Below the pieces are notes generated by a model, which saw nothing but the letters and a program-made list of their open reading frames with translations, made no database searches and was not told the origin of the DNA. A stretch of DNA of 24,676 bases from the IMG/VR virus record IMGVR_UViG_3300042914_003092, positions 1-24,676 of that record; one strand, given 5' to 3'. Position numbers and translations under genes: made by a program. Below are positions 1 to 6,859 of this stretch, in pieces. The first letter of the stretch is position 1. Each line of letters starts with the position of its first letter. This DNA comes from a virus.

Positions 1-99
1 AAATCTATTTTCATTTTTTACTATAAACCCGCAAGTCTCATTAGGAAAATCTTCTAATGATTTATTTCTTATAAAATTTTTATTTTTCTTATCGATCAT
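1..99 (-). CDS. Tail assembly protein, lambda gpK-like (JAMM/MPN domain), partial at left edge
   Basis: An ATG at 99 opens a frame that runs off the left end, giving 33 residues. It starts one base after the stop of the gpL-like gene. The visible protein contains a segment reading FPNETCGFIV, which matches the start of JAMM/MPN isopeptidase-type domains (pattern P-x-E-x-CG-h-h), as found at the N terminus of lambda tail protein K. In lambda, genes M, L and K follow each other in this order, and the two preceding genes here are M-like and L-like, so the neighbourhood supports the call. The family is thought to act in assembling the tail tip; the metal ligands (HxH...D) would lie outside the window. 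The frame is too short to appear as a typical long ORF. Call made from a short motif plus strong synteny. Confidence 0.75.
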   Translation of the reverse strand, partial: MIDKKNKNFIRNKSLEDFPNETCGFIVKNENRF

Positions 100-100
100 T

Positions 101-1471
101 TTATTGAGAAGCTGGTTGGTTTGTTCCTGGAAATCCTCCAAATGGTAAAAATCCATTTAGATAGTTGCCAAAAGCATCTTTTGGTAGTCCGTGCGCTCTA
201 GTAGAAGAAGGATCTTCGCATCCTGGTCTTCTTGGGAAATTTACTGCTACTCCATTTATACCAGTAACCCAAAGATTTAATCTTTCTCCTGTACCATAAA
301 GAGATTCAATTCGATTTCTTGTCTGAACAAAATTTTCTCCGTTCCTATTAGCTGGCCAAATAACTGGTCTGAAGGCTGGGTTCTTAAGCCATCTTAGCCT
401 GCAAGAATTAATACTTTTCGCACATGAATCAGAAGCCCAATAATTTATATTTGGTGGAGCATTAAATACGTCTGCCGTGTGGTTATTTATACAAACGTAA
501 TAATATTTTAAACCTCTATTTTGTAAAAATATAAAATCTCCAGATACGTATTGAGAAGTTTCTCTCCAAAGTCCCGAATTTCCTAATCCACCAGTGATCC
601 TAAAGATAGCAGTATTTGTTGCTGTTCCAGCAGCGCCTGTGGCAAATACGCCTCCAATAAATAATTGATCATTATCTGTGGCAACTGGTGGAGCAGTCTG
701 TAACCCACTAACTGTATATCCTGGATTAACTGTATAAGCATAAACTCCACTATGTATGTCTGTTAATCTACTATTATATTCGTAAACACATCCTTCACCT
801 CTATATTGAAATGGACATTTTTGAGCATAAAGCGTTCTAGCTGGGAGAGTTAAATTTTCGACATCAAGTATTGTGTTTAATTGATATTCAATAATATTTT
901 TGTTTTCTACAGTTTTTCTATCAATATAATATATATCCCTTGGTAATTCTATTTCATATAGACCTGTATTTGGATTAAATGGATTTACGTTTCCAGAAAA
1001 ATTTGCACCATCTAGATATTTTAAAAAGGTTTTAATTCTACTAAATTTTGCGCCAACAATATCACCTAGACTTTGCATCTGCATTCTAATGTATCTATAG
1101 AAAGAATTAGAGGAATAATCTGGAGATAAATTAGATATAGCAACTCTTGGAGTTGGCAAACTTCCAGCGGATGAATATTCAAATCCCTCTGCAAAAATTG
1201 GAAATGGATAATAATAATTTTGCTGCCATTTTATTGTACCATATGGATTTGTGGATAATTTATATATATTATAATCATTATATATTCTGAAGATTCCATT
1301 ATTTATAGGTTGCTCGCCGTTATAATTATAATTAATCATAGTTGGCGCAATCTCGGACAAATCTATTTCGTAAAGTAAGACTTGAGTAGAGGGCGTTAAA
1401 GAACTTAATTCGGTATTTAAAGATTGATTACCGCTTACAATTAAATCATAAATCTCTCTTGATGTTGGCAT
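101..1471 (-). CDS. Minor tail protein L-like (Fe-S tail-tip protein) with carbohydrate-binding-like insertion
   Basis: A 456-residue protein, much longer than lambda gpL (about 230). The C-terminal part has the cysteine arrangement of the phage minor tail protein L family: C219 and C228 in a KCPFQYRGEGC context, then C350 and C357 in DSCAKSINSCRLRW. In lambda gpL four such cysteines bind an iron-sulfur cluster in the tail tip. Between the two cysteine pairs about 120 residues are inserted. Residues about 300-347 of the insert look like a CBM5/12-type module (W302, Y308, G311-D312, Y324, C327, H331, P339-P340, W345). Residues 1-200 would form the tail-tip ring domain. The gene follows the gpM-like gene after a 4-base gap and precedes the gpK-like gene. 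It is therefore a tail-tip component that may also touch cell-surface polysaccharide. Family call is firm; the binding module is an inference from residue spacing. Confidence 0.85.
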   Translation of the reverse strand: MPTSREIYDLIVSGNQSLNTELSSLTPSTQVLLYEIDLSEIAPTMINYNYNGEQPINNGIFRIYNDYNIYKLSTNPYGTIKWQQNYYYPFPIFAEGFEYSSAGSLPTPRVAISNLSPDYSSNSFYRYIRMQMQSLGDIVGAKFSRIKTFLKYLDGANFSGNVNPFNPNTGLYEIELPRDIYYIDRKTVENKNIIEYQLNTILDVENLTLPARTLYAQKCPFQYRGEGCVYEYNSRLTDIHSGVYAYTVNPGYTVSGLQTAPPVATDNDQLFIGGVFATGAAGTATNTAIFRITGGLGNSGLWRETSQYVSGDFIFLQNRGLKYYYVCINNHTADVFNAPPNINYWASDSCAKSINSCRLRWLKNPAFRPVIWPANRNGENFVQTRNRIESLYGTGERLNLWVTGINGVAVNFPRRPGCEDPSSTRAHGLPKDAFGNYLNGFLPFGGFPGTNQPASQ

Positions 1472-1475
1472 AATC

Positions 1476-2024
1476 TTATACAGGCACTTCTATAAATTTT
1501 GCTTCTATTGAATAGTTATTGTAAGAAATATAATTAGAAGTCCATTCTGGGCAAACATATCTAGTAGATAAACTATTATTCGACTTTGAGTAGATTGTTG
1601 GTACATTGTATATAAAACTTTCTTGACCATTTCTTTGTCTTAAGAAATGAAGAATTGATACTGTTTCTTTTTCGTTTCTATTTTCAAAATTTAAAGAAAA
1701 TTCAATTAAATTATTATTTATTCCATCGTTTATTCTTTGTTGATAACCATTTCCAAATTGATTAATTTTAACTCTTGGTTTATTAGTGATATTTGCATTA
1801 TAAGAGGATTTCCACCAAAAGTTTGGTATTAAGTTGCCATTTAAAGAAATATAACCATCCCAGTCAACTTGAAGATTTGCGGGAGTCACTGGATTATTTC
1901 CTGCTCCTGTATTAGAATCTATAATTGAATAATAATATCTATTATCACTACCTAAGACTATATCGTACTTATTATAAGTACTACTTTGATTCCAAGATAG
2001 AATCGTATCATAAATACTAGCCAT
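1476..2024 (-). CDS. Minor tail protein M-like with N-terminal carbohydrate-binding-like module
   Basis: A 182-residue protein. The C-terminal 110 residues match the phage minor tail protein family of lambda gpM: residues in the segment PRVKINQFGNGYQQRINDGI are close to the family hallmark (FGDGYxQRxxDGIN), followed by a beta-rich stretch with an N-R-N-E region. Residues about 8-58 read like a CBM5/12 carbohydrate-binding module (W10, Y17, Y20-D21, YYY at 30-32, NP, W55-D56), which lambda gpM lacks. The ATG at 2024 is preceded by GAGG and AAAGG purine runs that can serve as a ribosome binding site, so this gene appears to have a real leader, unlike several others here. It is first in a leftward M-L-K operon and sits opposite the rightward gene starting at 2076. 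In lambda, M acts at the tail tip where the tape-measure end meets the tip complex. Confidence 0.85.
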   Translation of the reverse strand: MASIYDTILSWNQSSTYNKYDIVLGSDNRYYYSIIDSNTGAGNNPVTPANLQVDWDGYISLNGNLIPNFWWKSSYNANITNKPRVKINQFGNGYQQRINDGINNNLIEFSLNFENRNEKETVSILHFLRQRNGQESFIYNVPTIYSKSNNSLSTRYVCPEWTSNYISYNNYSIEAKFIEVPV

Positions 2025-2045
2025 ATACCTTTTACCTCGTATAAT

Positions 2046-2066
2046 TTACACTTAAAAGAAGTGTAA
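2046..2066. promoter_or_regulatory. Divergent control region with perfect 8-bp dyad
   Basis: TTACACTT at 2046-2053 and AAGTGTAA at 2059-2066 form a perfect inverted repeat with a 5-base centre, in the 51-base gap between the divergent genes at 2024 (minus) and 2076 (plus). Read outward on each strand, both arms are followed by AT-rich -10-like sequence: AAGTGTAA then TTATATTT on plus, and AAGTGTAA then ATTATAC on minus. A -35/-10 pair (TTTACA 2045-2050, 17 bases, TATATT 2068-2073) can also be read on plus, but it would start transcription inside the gene. The dyad could be an operator for a dimeric regulator or two back-to-back copies of one promoter element. It is unlikely to be a terminator because both genes point away from it. 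Confidence 0.5.
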
Positions 2067-2075
2067 TTATATTTA

Positions 2076-2882
2076 ATGTTTAATGTATATTCTATAGAAA
2101 ATCAAAATTTTTATCTAAATAATTCTATTATTTCTGGAGTGCAAACCGTTGGCATATCTTACGATAATAACATTGACCCATCTTTAGCTATATCTGATCC
2201 AAATATTAATTACTTTGTATCAAGACCAGTTGTAGCAAATTTAGATTTAAATTATCTTCTAAGCACAAGTGATCAGTTTATAAACTATACTGGATCTAGC
2301 TCTTTTTCTGGAAAATTAGAATATGGAAGTAATTATTTTACATTTTCTAGTGGATACTTAACTAACTATTCTTTAAGTTATAGGTTTGGAGAATATCCAC
2401 AAGTTAGTATTAGAAGTCTAATATTAGGAGAATTAGGAAATACATCTGGTACATTTTCTTACCAACCAAAATTATTAAATGATTTTCAAATTACTGATAA
2501 TTGCTATGTAGATTTAAACTTAGATGAAGCAAACTTTAATAGACTAGAGTCTTTTGGTATAAATATAGATGTTCCAAGAGAAACAGTCTATACTATCGGA
2601 AATTATTTACCAGATAATGTTATTATAAAGTATCCAATTAATATAAATTTAAATTTTGAATTTTCTATGAGTGAGTACAATCAACAAAAAGTAACAAATA
2701 TATTTACAGGTATTCTTAATAAAAATCTAGCTTTATCTTTTAAAAAATATGATACAGATCAAAAATTATTGACTTTTAATCTATCTAATTTGGTAAATTC
2801 TCAAACACAATTAAACTATAGCGTCAATGATGACGCAAAATTAACACTTAATTTTAATACATATATACTAAGTGGGGTATAA
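2076..2882 (+). CDS. Putative tail protein with internal duplication (possible tail-tube type)
   Basis: A 268-residue, almost entirely beta-rich protein with few charged helices. It looks internally duplicated. The first half has GVQTVGISYD (about 21-30), FVSRPVVANLDLNYLLS (47-63) and a C-terminal segment ending SLILG (113-118). The second half has RLESFGINIDVPRET (156-170), IKYPININLNFEFSMS (184-199) and an end reading TYILSG (262-267). In both halves a segment of the type LxNYSLSY / LNYSVND precedes the last strand. Two tandem copies of a beta domain is a layout seen in some phage tail-tube and distal tail proteins, so a structural role next to the M-L-K genes is plausible. No specific family is recognised. 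A GTGTAAT element ends 8 bases before the ATG, and there is no clear Shine-Dalgarno sequence. Confidence 0.55.
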   Translation: MFNVYSIENQNFYLNNSIISGVQTVGISYDNNIDPSLAISDPNINYFVSRPVVANLDLNYLLSTSDQFINYTGSSSFSGKLEYGSNYFTFSSGYLTNYSLSYRFGEYPQVSIRSLILGELGNTSGTFSYQPKLLNDFQITDNCYVDLNLDEANFNRLESFGINIDVPRETVYTIGNYLPDNVIIKYPININLNFEFSMSEYNQQKVTNIFTGILNKNLALSFKKYDTDQKLLTFNLSNLVNSQTQLNYSVNDDAKLTLNFNTYILSGV

Positions 2883-2889
2883 TAAATAT

Positions 2890-2917
2890 TTGAAATATAT
2901 AATCTATTATATATAAT
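2890..2917 (+). promoter_or_regulatory. Candidate near-leaderless promoter for the gene at 2926
   Basis: TTGAAA (2890-2895), a 16-base spacer and TATAAT (2912-2917) lie 8 bases before the ATG at 2926, so the predicted start site is within about two bases of the start codon. The region is extremely AT-rich, so chance matches are possible; there is no TGN extension. It fits the same design as several minus-strand candidates. Confidence 0.4.
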
Positions 2918-2925
2918 ATAAATAT

Positions 2926-3396
2926 ATGACATTTCAAGAATTACTTAATACCCCATTATTTTTTAGCATTTTTATAAAGAATGATACAGTATTTAACTCT
3001 TTAAAAGAGAAGTTTCCAGAAATTTTAGCAGATTTAACTAGCTCAAGAAATAATCCAAACTGTTCTTGTAAAAATAGAGTTAAGGCTCATCTTCAATCCA
3101 AATTACAAACAGAAACAGAATATTTTAATAATCTCTTAAATAATGAAGAGGTTAAAAAAATCATTCAAGAGAAAAACCAAGAGATCCAAGCTACTCAATT
3201 TAAAGATCCAATGGAAGAACATATGAGAATGATGCGCGAAAATATGTTTAAGAATAGTGGCGGTAGAGTTTTTGAAATTGGTAAAACCGAAGAAGATTGG
3301 AAGAGTCTCTGTAAAAAACTTGAGCTAGAGAAGATAGTGTTTAAGTCTTTCTCTGTAGTAGAAAAAGAAGATAAGTTAATAGTTTACTTTGTATAA
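2926..3396 (+). CDS. Hypothetical phage protein, mainly helical
   Basis: A 156-residue protein of no family I recognise. It is predominantly helical and charged, with a CSC motif near residues 47-49 (NPNCSCKNRVK), a glutamine/glutamate-rich middle (about 65-105) and a methionine-rich stretch (MEEHMRMMRENMF, about 96-108). The C-terminal 40 residues look like a small alpha/beta unit. It lies between the probable duplicated tail protein and the small membrane protein, and its TAA overlaps the next ATG (TAATG), so the two are probably translationally coupled. No Shine-Dalgarno sequence precedes its ATG. Position suggests a tail or late gene, but the sequence does not show a function. Confidence 0.7.
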   Translation: MTFQELLNTPLFFSIFIKNDTVFNSLKEKFPEILADLTSSRNNPNCSCKNRVKAHLQSKLQTETEYFNNLLNNEEVKKIIQEKNQEIQATQFKDPMEEHMRMMRENMFKNSGGRVFEIGKTEEDWKSLCKKLELEKIVFKSFSVVEKEDKLIVYFV

Positions 3397-3692
3397 TGTT
3401 TTACGGATTTCTAGTTTATCTTTTTCTTTGTCTAGGAATTACTTATGCTTGGAGTGACACTGAAGTTGCAAGGCCTTTTCGTAATTTTATAGCAAAGATT
3501 CCATATATTCATAAACCGCTTCTTTGCCATGAGTGCTCTAGCTTTTGGATCTCTTTAGCTATTAGTTCTTTTATTAATCCATTATCTGGATTAACTTATG
3601 GATTTTTAAGTAATATTTTAAGTGCGTTTTGCGGATTTTTTATCAATTTATATTTTGTAAGAAATGGTTTAATTAAATATAAAGATCTTTAA
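3396..3692 (+). CDS. Small membrane protein with CxxC motif (DUF1360-like)
   Basis: A 98-residue, strongly hydrophobic protein. Membrane segments are visible at about 2-19 and in two further stretches between about 49 and 87, with a basic end (RNGLIKYKDL). Between the first and second segments lies PLLCHECSSFW, with cysteines 44 and 47. That arrangement (a CxxC directly before an SFW membrane entry) resembles the DUF1360 family of small phage and bacterial membrane proteins of unknown function. The start overlaps the stop of the preceding gene by one base. A zinc- or thiol-bearing loop at the membrane is implied. A role in lysis or superinfection exclusion is possible but nothing in the sequence proves it. 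Confidence 0.7.
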   Translation: MFYGFLVYLFLCLGITYAWSDTEVARPFRNFIAKIPYIHKPLLCHECSSFWISLAISSFINPLSGLTYGFLSNILSAFCGFFINLYFVRNGLIKYKDL

Positions 3693-3724
3693 TTATTGTT
3701 ATTATAATTGTGTAATATCCTTAT

Positions 3725-4861
3725 ATGCCAGGATCGTGTTCATCAAGTGAGTTAAATGGTTGCGCGTCTTGCGGACCAAATTTAAATTTATTTGTTTTAA
3801 ATGCTAGTACTTCTCAAGAAAAAGTTGGTTTTGGATGTTTAAATGGAGATTTTTCTAATGATCCATTTGGATCAAAAATTGGTTCAGGTGGGAAAAGTCG
3901 TAATGCAGCCGATAATGTTATATGTTATTCATCGAATACAAGTCTAAATTATTCGCATAATGAAAAATATTCTTATGCTATTGATGAATTTGGAATAATT
4001 GCTATAGGATTAAATGCTGTAATTAGTATGAATTTTTCAGATTACGCAGGGGATGGTTGTGATATATATATTGACGGAACAGCTGTTGGTTCTTATTTTT
4101 ATCAAAGTGTAGCTAAAAAAAATTCATGCGAAGAAGATAGAATAACTCAGGACGGGAATTTAGGTAGTGTGCCTGGTAATTTATATTGCACTCCTAATCC
4201 TGGTCCTGTTTCGCCAGATTGTAGTGAAAGTTGTAATAATATAGATACTTGCACAATTTCAAGTTCTCAATATACAAATCAATGCGATGCTTCAACAGAT
4301 GTAAGTGGATTTACATATTGGGCTAATAGTAGCTTAAGTGAATATATTCGATTTTCTTTAAACGAAAATAAAAATTTATCTTTTTTTTATAATCTTTGCA
4401 AATCTTCTGTTGAAAAGAAAATGTCTCTTCTAGAGTCTAATGGTCCACAAAACTGTCAAAATGAAAGATGCGGCGATGGAAAAAAAGACGATTGCTGGGG
4501 AAGTGCTTCGCCCTTTTCAATAGTTGATAATAATCTTGACGATCCTAACGCAAATTCTACGACATCTCAGAAACTAAAGTTTAAAATTGCCGCGCCCAAA
4601 GAGGAATTCGGCAAAAAATACAAGAGTATCTCTGGAAGAGTCATTTTTTATTATGGTGGAACTGAAGGAAAAACGCCTTGTTGCGATGATGATTTTGATG
4701 GTACGATAGTAGAGGAAAGATCATATTCTATCTCATCTGGGCCAACTTTTAAAGACGATTATTTTGCCGTAGAGTGTGGCGGTTTTGATAATGATGACCA
4801 AAGTTTGGTAGGCGAAACTATAAATATCTGCTACACTATTGATAATATATATTTTATTTAA
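3725..4861 (+). CDS. Cysteine-rich protein of unknown function
   Basis: A 378-residue acidic, Asn/Ser/Gly-rich protein with 20 cysteines, including a CxxC near the start (C13, C16), a dense run at about 155-190 (PDCSESCNNIDTCTISSSQY region) and a CC pair followed by DDDFDG. No signal peptide is seen at the N terminus. The aspartate-rich DDDFDG and the paired cysteines would suit disulfide- or metal-stabilised extracellular domains. As the last gene of the rightward group beside tail genes, a virion surface or receptor-contacting protein is a reasonable inference, but no family was recognised. A GTGTAAT element occupies 3710-3716, with the ATG at 3725; the same spacing is seen before the gene at 2076. 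Its stop codon overlaps the stop of the convergent gene. Confidence 0.65.
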   Translation: MPGSCSSSELNGCASCGPNLNLFVLNASTSQEKVGFGCLNGDFSNDPFGSKIGSGGKSRNAADNVICYSSNTSLNYSHNEKYSYAIDEFGIIAIGLNAVISMNFSDYAGDGCDIYIDGTAVGSYFYQSVAKKNSCEEDRITQDGNLGSVPGNLYCTPNPGPVSPDCSESCNNIDTCTISSSQYTNQCDASTDVSGFTYWANSSLSEYIRFSLNENKNLSFFYNLCKSSVEKKMSLLESNGPQNCQNERCGDGKKDDCWGSASPFSIVDNNLDDPNANSTTSQKLKFKIAAPKEEFGKKYKSISGRVIFYYGGTEGKTPCCDDDFDGTIVEERSYSISSGPTFKDDYFAVECGGFDNDDQSLVGETINICYTIDNIYFI

Positions 4862-5667
4862 TCTTTAATTTTTTTAATTCTATCAATTAGTTCGAATATT
4901 TTTACTTTTGGGATATCGGTAATAACATTAAAGTTTTCTGCTCCATCAAACTTTTCTTTGATCAATTTCTTTTTAAGAATATCAAATGTAATCCCTTTAT
5001 CTTTCATTGTCTTTTCTAAAAGATTTTGTGGAGATGTTGGATTTTCTATCGTAGTACTAGAATCATCCAGTAATTTAGCATCACCAAGCTCTTCCTGAGA
5101 GACGATATTAATTTTAAGAAAATTACGGACACAACGAACAAATGCTCGATTCTCCGCGATTGCAGCTAGAAAGAATCTGGCGAAAGATTTAGTGTTATTA
5201 GAAGTGGCATCGGCAAGAGCTTCAAATGCTATCTCTCTGCCACCGGTCTCGTAATTAGGAATCCATATAATTCTGCAGCTTGTAGCAAAATAATTTTCTG
5301 TTGCAGCAACAACTTTGTATTCTACAGTTGTATAGCCTCTAATTTGAGCTAATTCTTTAATTCCACCAAGGAGTATGAGAAGATCTTTATCTTCTAATTT
5401 TGAAACATCTGTCTCTTGAGTCTTTTGACGATTTGGAACAAGGTACTCTGTTTTAACCATCTTTCTCCAATTAATCGTACCATCTTCGTTATATATATAA
5501 GTAATATTATTATTCTCTAATAGACCGTATTGATTTCTTGTGATAATATTAGGAGGTGTTTGAGTGACTGGTTTACTAGTCAATTCAAAAGTCTGAGATA
5601 CATGATTAATTAATTCAGAACTACCAATTGAAATTGTCTCTTCGTTATCTTTAATTTTTGGGCTCAT
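4858..5667 (-). CDS. Putative single-strand annealing protein (Rad52-like)
   Basis: The protein is 269 residues from the ATG at 5667; a TTG at 5697 would add ten residues, but that TTG lies within the candidate promoter, so ATG is preferred. The middle carries the pattern of Rad52/Sak-type annealing proteins: a W-R-K-M start, GYTTVEYKVVAATENYFATSC (a strand rich in phage annealing proteins), then an alanine-rich helix with ADATSNNTK and AAIAENRAFVRCVRNFL, comparable to the A-E-T-R-A-xx-R-A-x-R helix of that superfamily. The C-terminal 70 residues are helical and look like a separate small domain (KDKGITFDILKKKLIKEKF). With a RecA-like recombinase and nuclease elsewhere in the block, annealing on phage DNA is plausible. 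Similarity is by pattern only; an unrelated fold cannot be excluded. Confidence 0.55.
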   Translation of the reverse strand: MSPKIKDNEETISIGSSELINHVSQTFELTSKPVTQTPPNIITRNQYGLLENNNITYIYNEDGTINWRKMVKTEYLVPNRQKTQETDVSKLEDKDLLILLGGIKELAQIRGYTTVEYKVVAATENYFATSCRIIWIPNYETGGREIAFEALADATSNNTKSFARFFLAAIAENRAFVRCVRNFLKINIVSQEELGDAKLLDDSSTTIENPTSPQNLLEKTMKDKGITFDILKKKLIKEKFDGAENFNVITDIPKVKIFELIDRIKKIKD

Positions 5668-5673
5668 TTTATG

Positions 5674-5702
5674 ATGATAGCATGCTTTATATTTCAAGTC
5701 AA
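5674..5702 (-). promoter_or_regulatory. Extended -10 promoter predicting a leaderless mRNA for the gene starting at 5667
   Basis: On the minus strand TTGACT (5702-5697) is followed after exactly 17 bases by TATCAT (5679-5674), preceded by TGC (extended -10). Six bases later comes the ATG at 5667, so the expected start site falls on the A of the start codon. The promoter overlaps the last codons and stop of the preceding glycosyltransferase gene. No Shine-Dalgarno sequence precedes the ATG. Confidence 0.65.
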
Positions 5703-6845
5703 CTTAAAAATATAGAAATTATCACTTTCTTTCCAAAACTCTGGATCATCGACCACTTTATTTCCAGTTCTATTTAGCCAATCATATCTTGATATAAATT
5801 GACCTTCTGAAGAGTGTAGTACTCTTGAAGATTTATAATAAAGATTATCTACGGTTTCAATATTTGTATCTTTTTTTGTTTTATGCTTTTTATTTACTAT
5901 TAAATTATAGTCCATGTAATCTAATTTATATTTATTTAATATATTATCTTCTAGGAAAGAAAGTAGGACATAATTTATTGAATTATTTTTTAAAGTTTTA
6001 ACAAAATTAACATCATTATTTTCATCAATAATATAGATTAATTGATTGATATTTTTGCGATATTTTTGTATAAGATCTTTTTTAATTGGTTTATTCGTAA
6101 AGACAATTGATTTTCTTAAAGACACAATACTCTCAAAAGACTTTTCATTAAAAAAATAATCCATTCTGATGATTGGATTTTCGATTGGTATAGTATTTAT
6201 ATTAATATTTTCATCAGGTATAATTTCAAAACTTTTAACATTATAATCTAAACCAAAATATATTGTCGTAGGTAATTTTGAATGTTTTATATTTAATAAT
6301 TTTAAAATTGATTCTGCAATCTCTTCTGGTTTTATTGTATCTATTGATTTAGGAGATTCTACTTGAGAATAGGAGGGTTTTTTATTACCAACTCTTTCAT
6401 AGCCTTTTAAAAGTACATGCTTATTTTTATCACCAAAATGTGGTCCGGCTACATTTGGATTACTTATACTGTAAAGTGAGACTATGGGTTTATTGAAATG
6501 AGAAGCTAGATGCACTGAGAGGCTATCCGCTCCAAAATGTAAAATACCATTCTCTATGACATATGCTAATTGATTTAAAGTAGTTTGACCTAAAATACTC
6601 ATTGTGCCATTTACGGCTTTCTCTTCTTTCGTGCCAACTTGTAAAATATGTATATTTTCTTTCAATAAATATGGATGTATAATAGCTATTACTTCTTGCC
6701 AGTAAGAATAATTTCTAGAATCATAAGGCGTTTGTGCTTGGAAAGTTATGTAGCTTTCTTTTGGTAAAGGAAAGAATTTTGTATATATAAATGGCTTGTC
6801 AATCTTTGATCCTGTATTAGTAGCATATGTGTCTAGAAGTCTCAT
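5694..6845 (-). CDS. C-terminal half of a GT9 (heptosyltransferase-type) glycosyltransferase plus unknown domain
   Basis: A 383-residue protein. Residues about 1-185 match only the C-terminal, donor-binding half of GT9 enzymes (ADP-heptose:LPS transferase family): a linker helix (LLDTYATNTG), a strand starting SYITFQAQTP, then GQTTLNQLAYVIENG, and GADSLSVHLASHFNKPIVSLY (about 105-125), the GT9 hallmark D/S-x-G-x-x-H-x-A-x-A. The matching N-terminal half is found at the end of the preceding gene (residues 535-640 there), 14 bases upstream. The remaining 190 residues form no domain I recognise. No zinc or membrane features are seen. The two halves may assemble in trans, or the break may be a recent mutation; the separation at a domain boundary with a clean ATG favours a working split. 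Confidence 0.7.
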   Translation of the reverse strand: MRLLDTYATNTGSKIDKPFIYTKFFPLPKESYITFQAQTPYDSRNYSYWQEVIAIIHPYLLKENIHILQVGTKEEKAVNGTMSILGQTTLNQLAYVIENGILHFGADSLSVHLASHFNKPIVSLYSISNPNVAGPHFGDKNKHVLLKGYERVGNKKPSYSQVESPKSIDTIKPEEIAESILKLLNIKHSKLPTTIYFGLDYNVKSFEIIPDENININTIPIENPIIRMDYFFNEKSFESIVSLRKSIVFTNKPIKKDLIQKYRKNINQLIYIIDENNDVNFVKTLKNNSINYVLLSFLEDNILNKYKLDYMDYNLIVNKKHKTKKDTNIETVDNLYYKSSRVLHSSEGQFISRYDWLNRTGNKVVDDPEFWKESDNFYIFKLT

Positions 6846-6859
6846 TTAAATATTTTATA

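Noticed and set aside
2917-2924. TATAAATA, identical to the T4 late promoter core, before the gene at 2926
   Set aside because: The surrounding sequence is almost pure A/T, so this eight-base match is expected by chance; it ends one base before the ATG and no similar copies were seen at other late genes.
5667-5697. TTG at 5697 as the start of the annealing-protein candidate
   Set aside because: That TTG lies at the -35/spacer of the promoter and the added residues are not like the rest; the ATG at 5667 fits the promoter.
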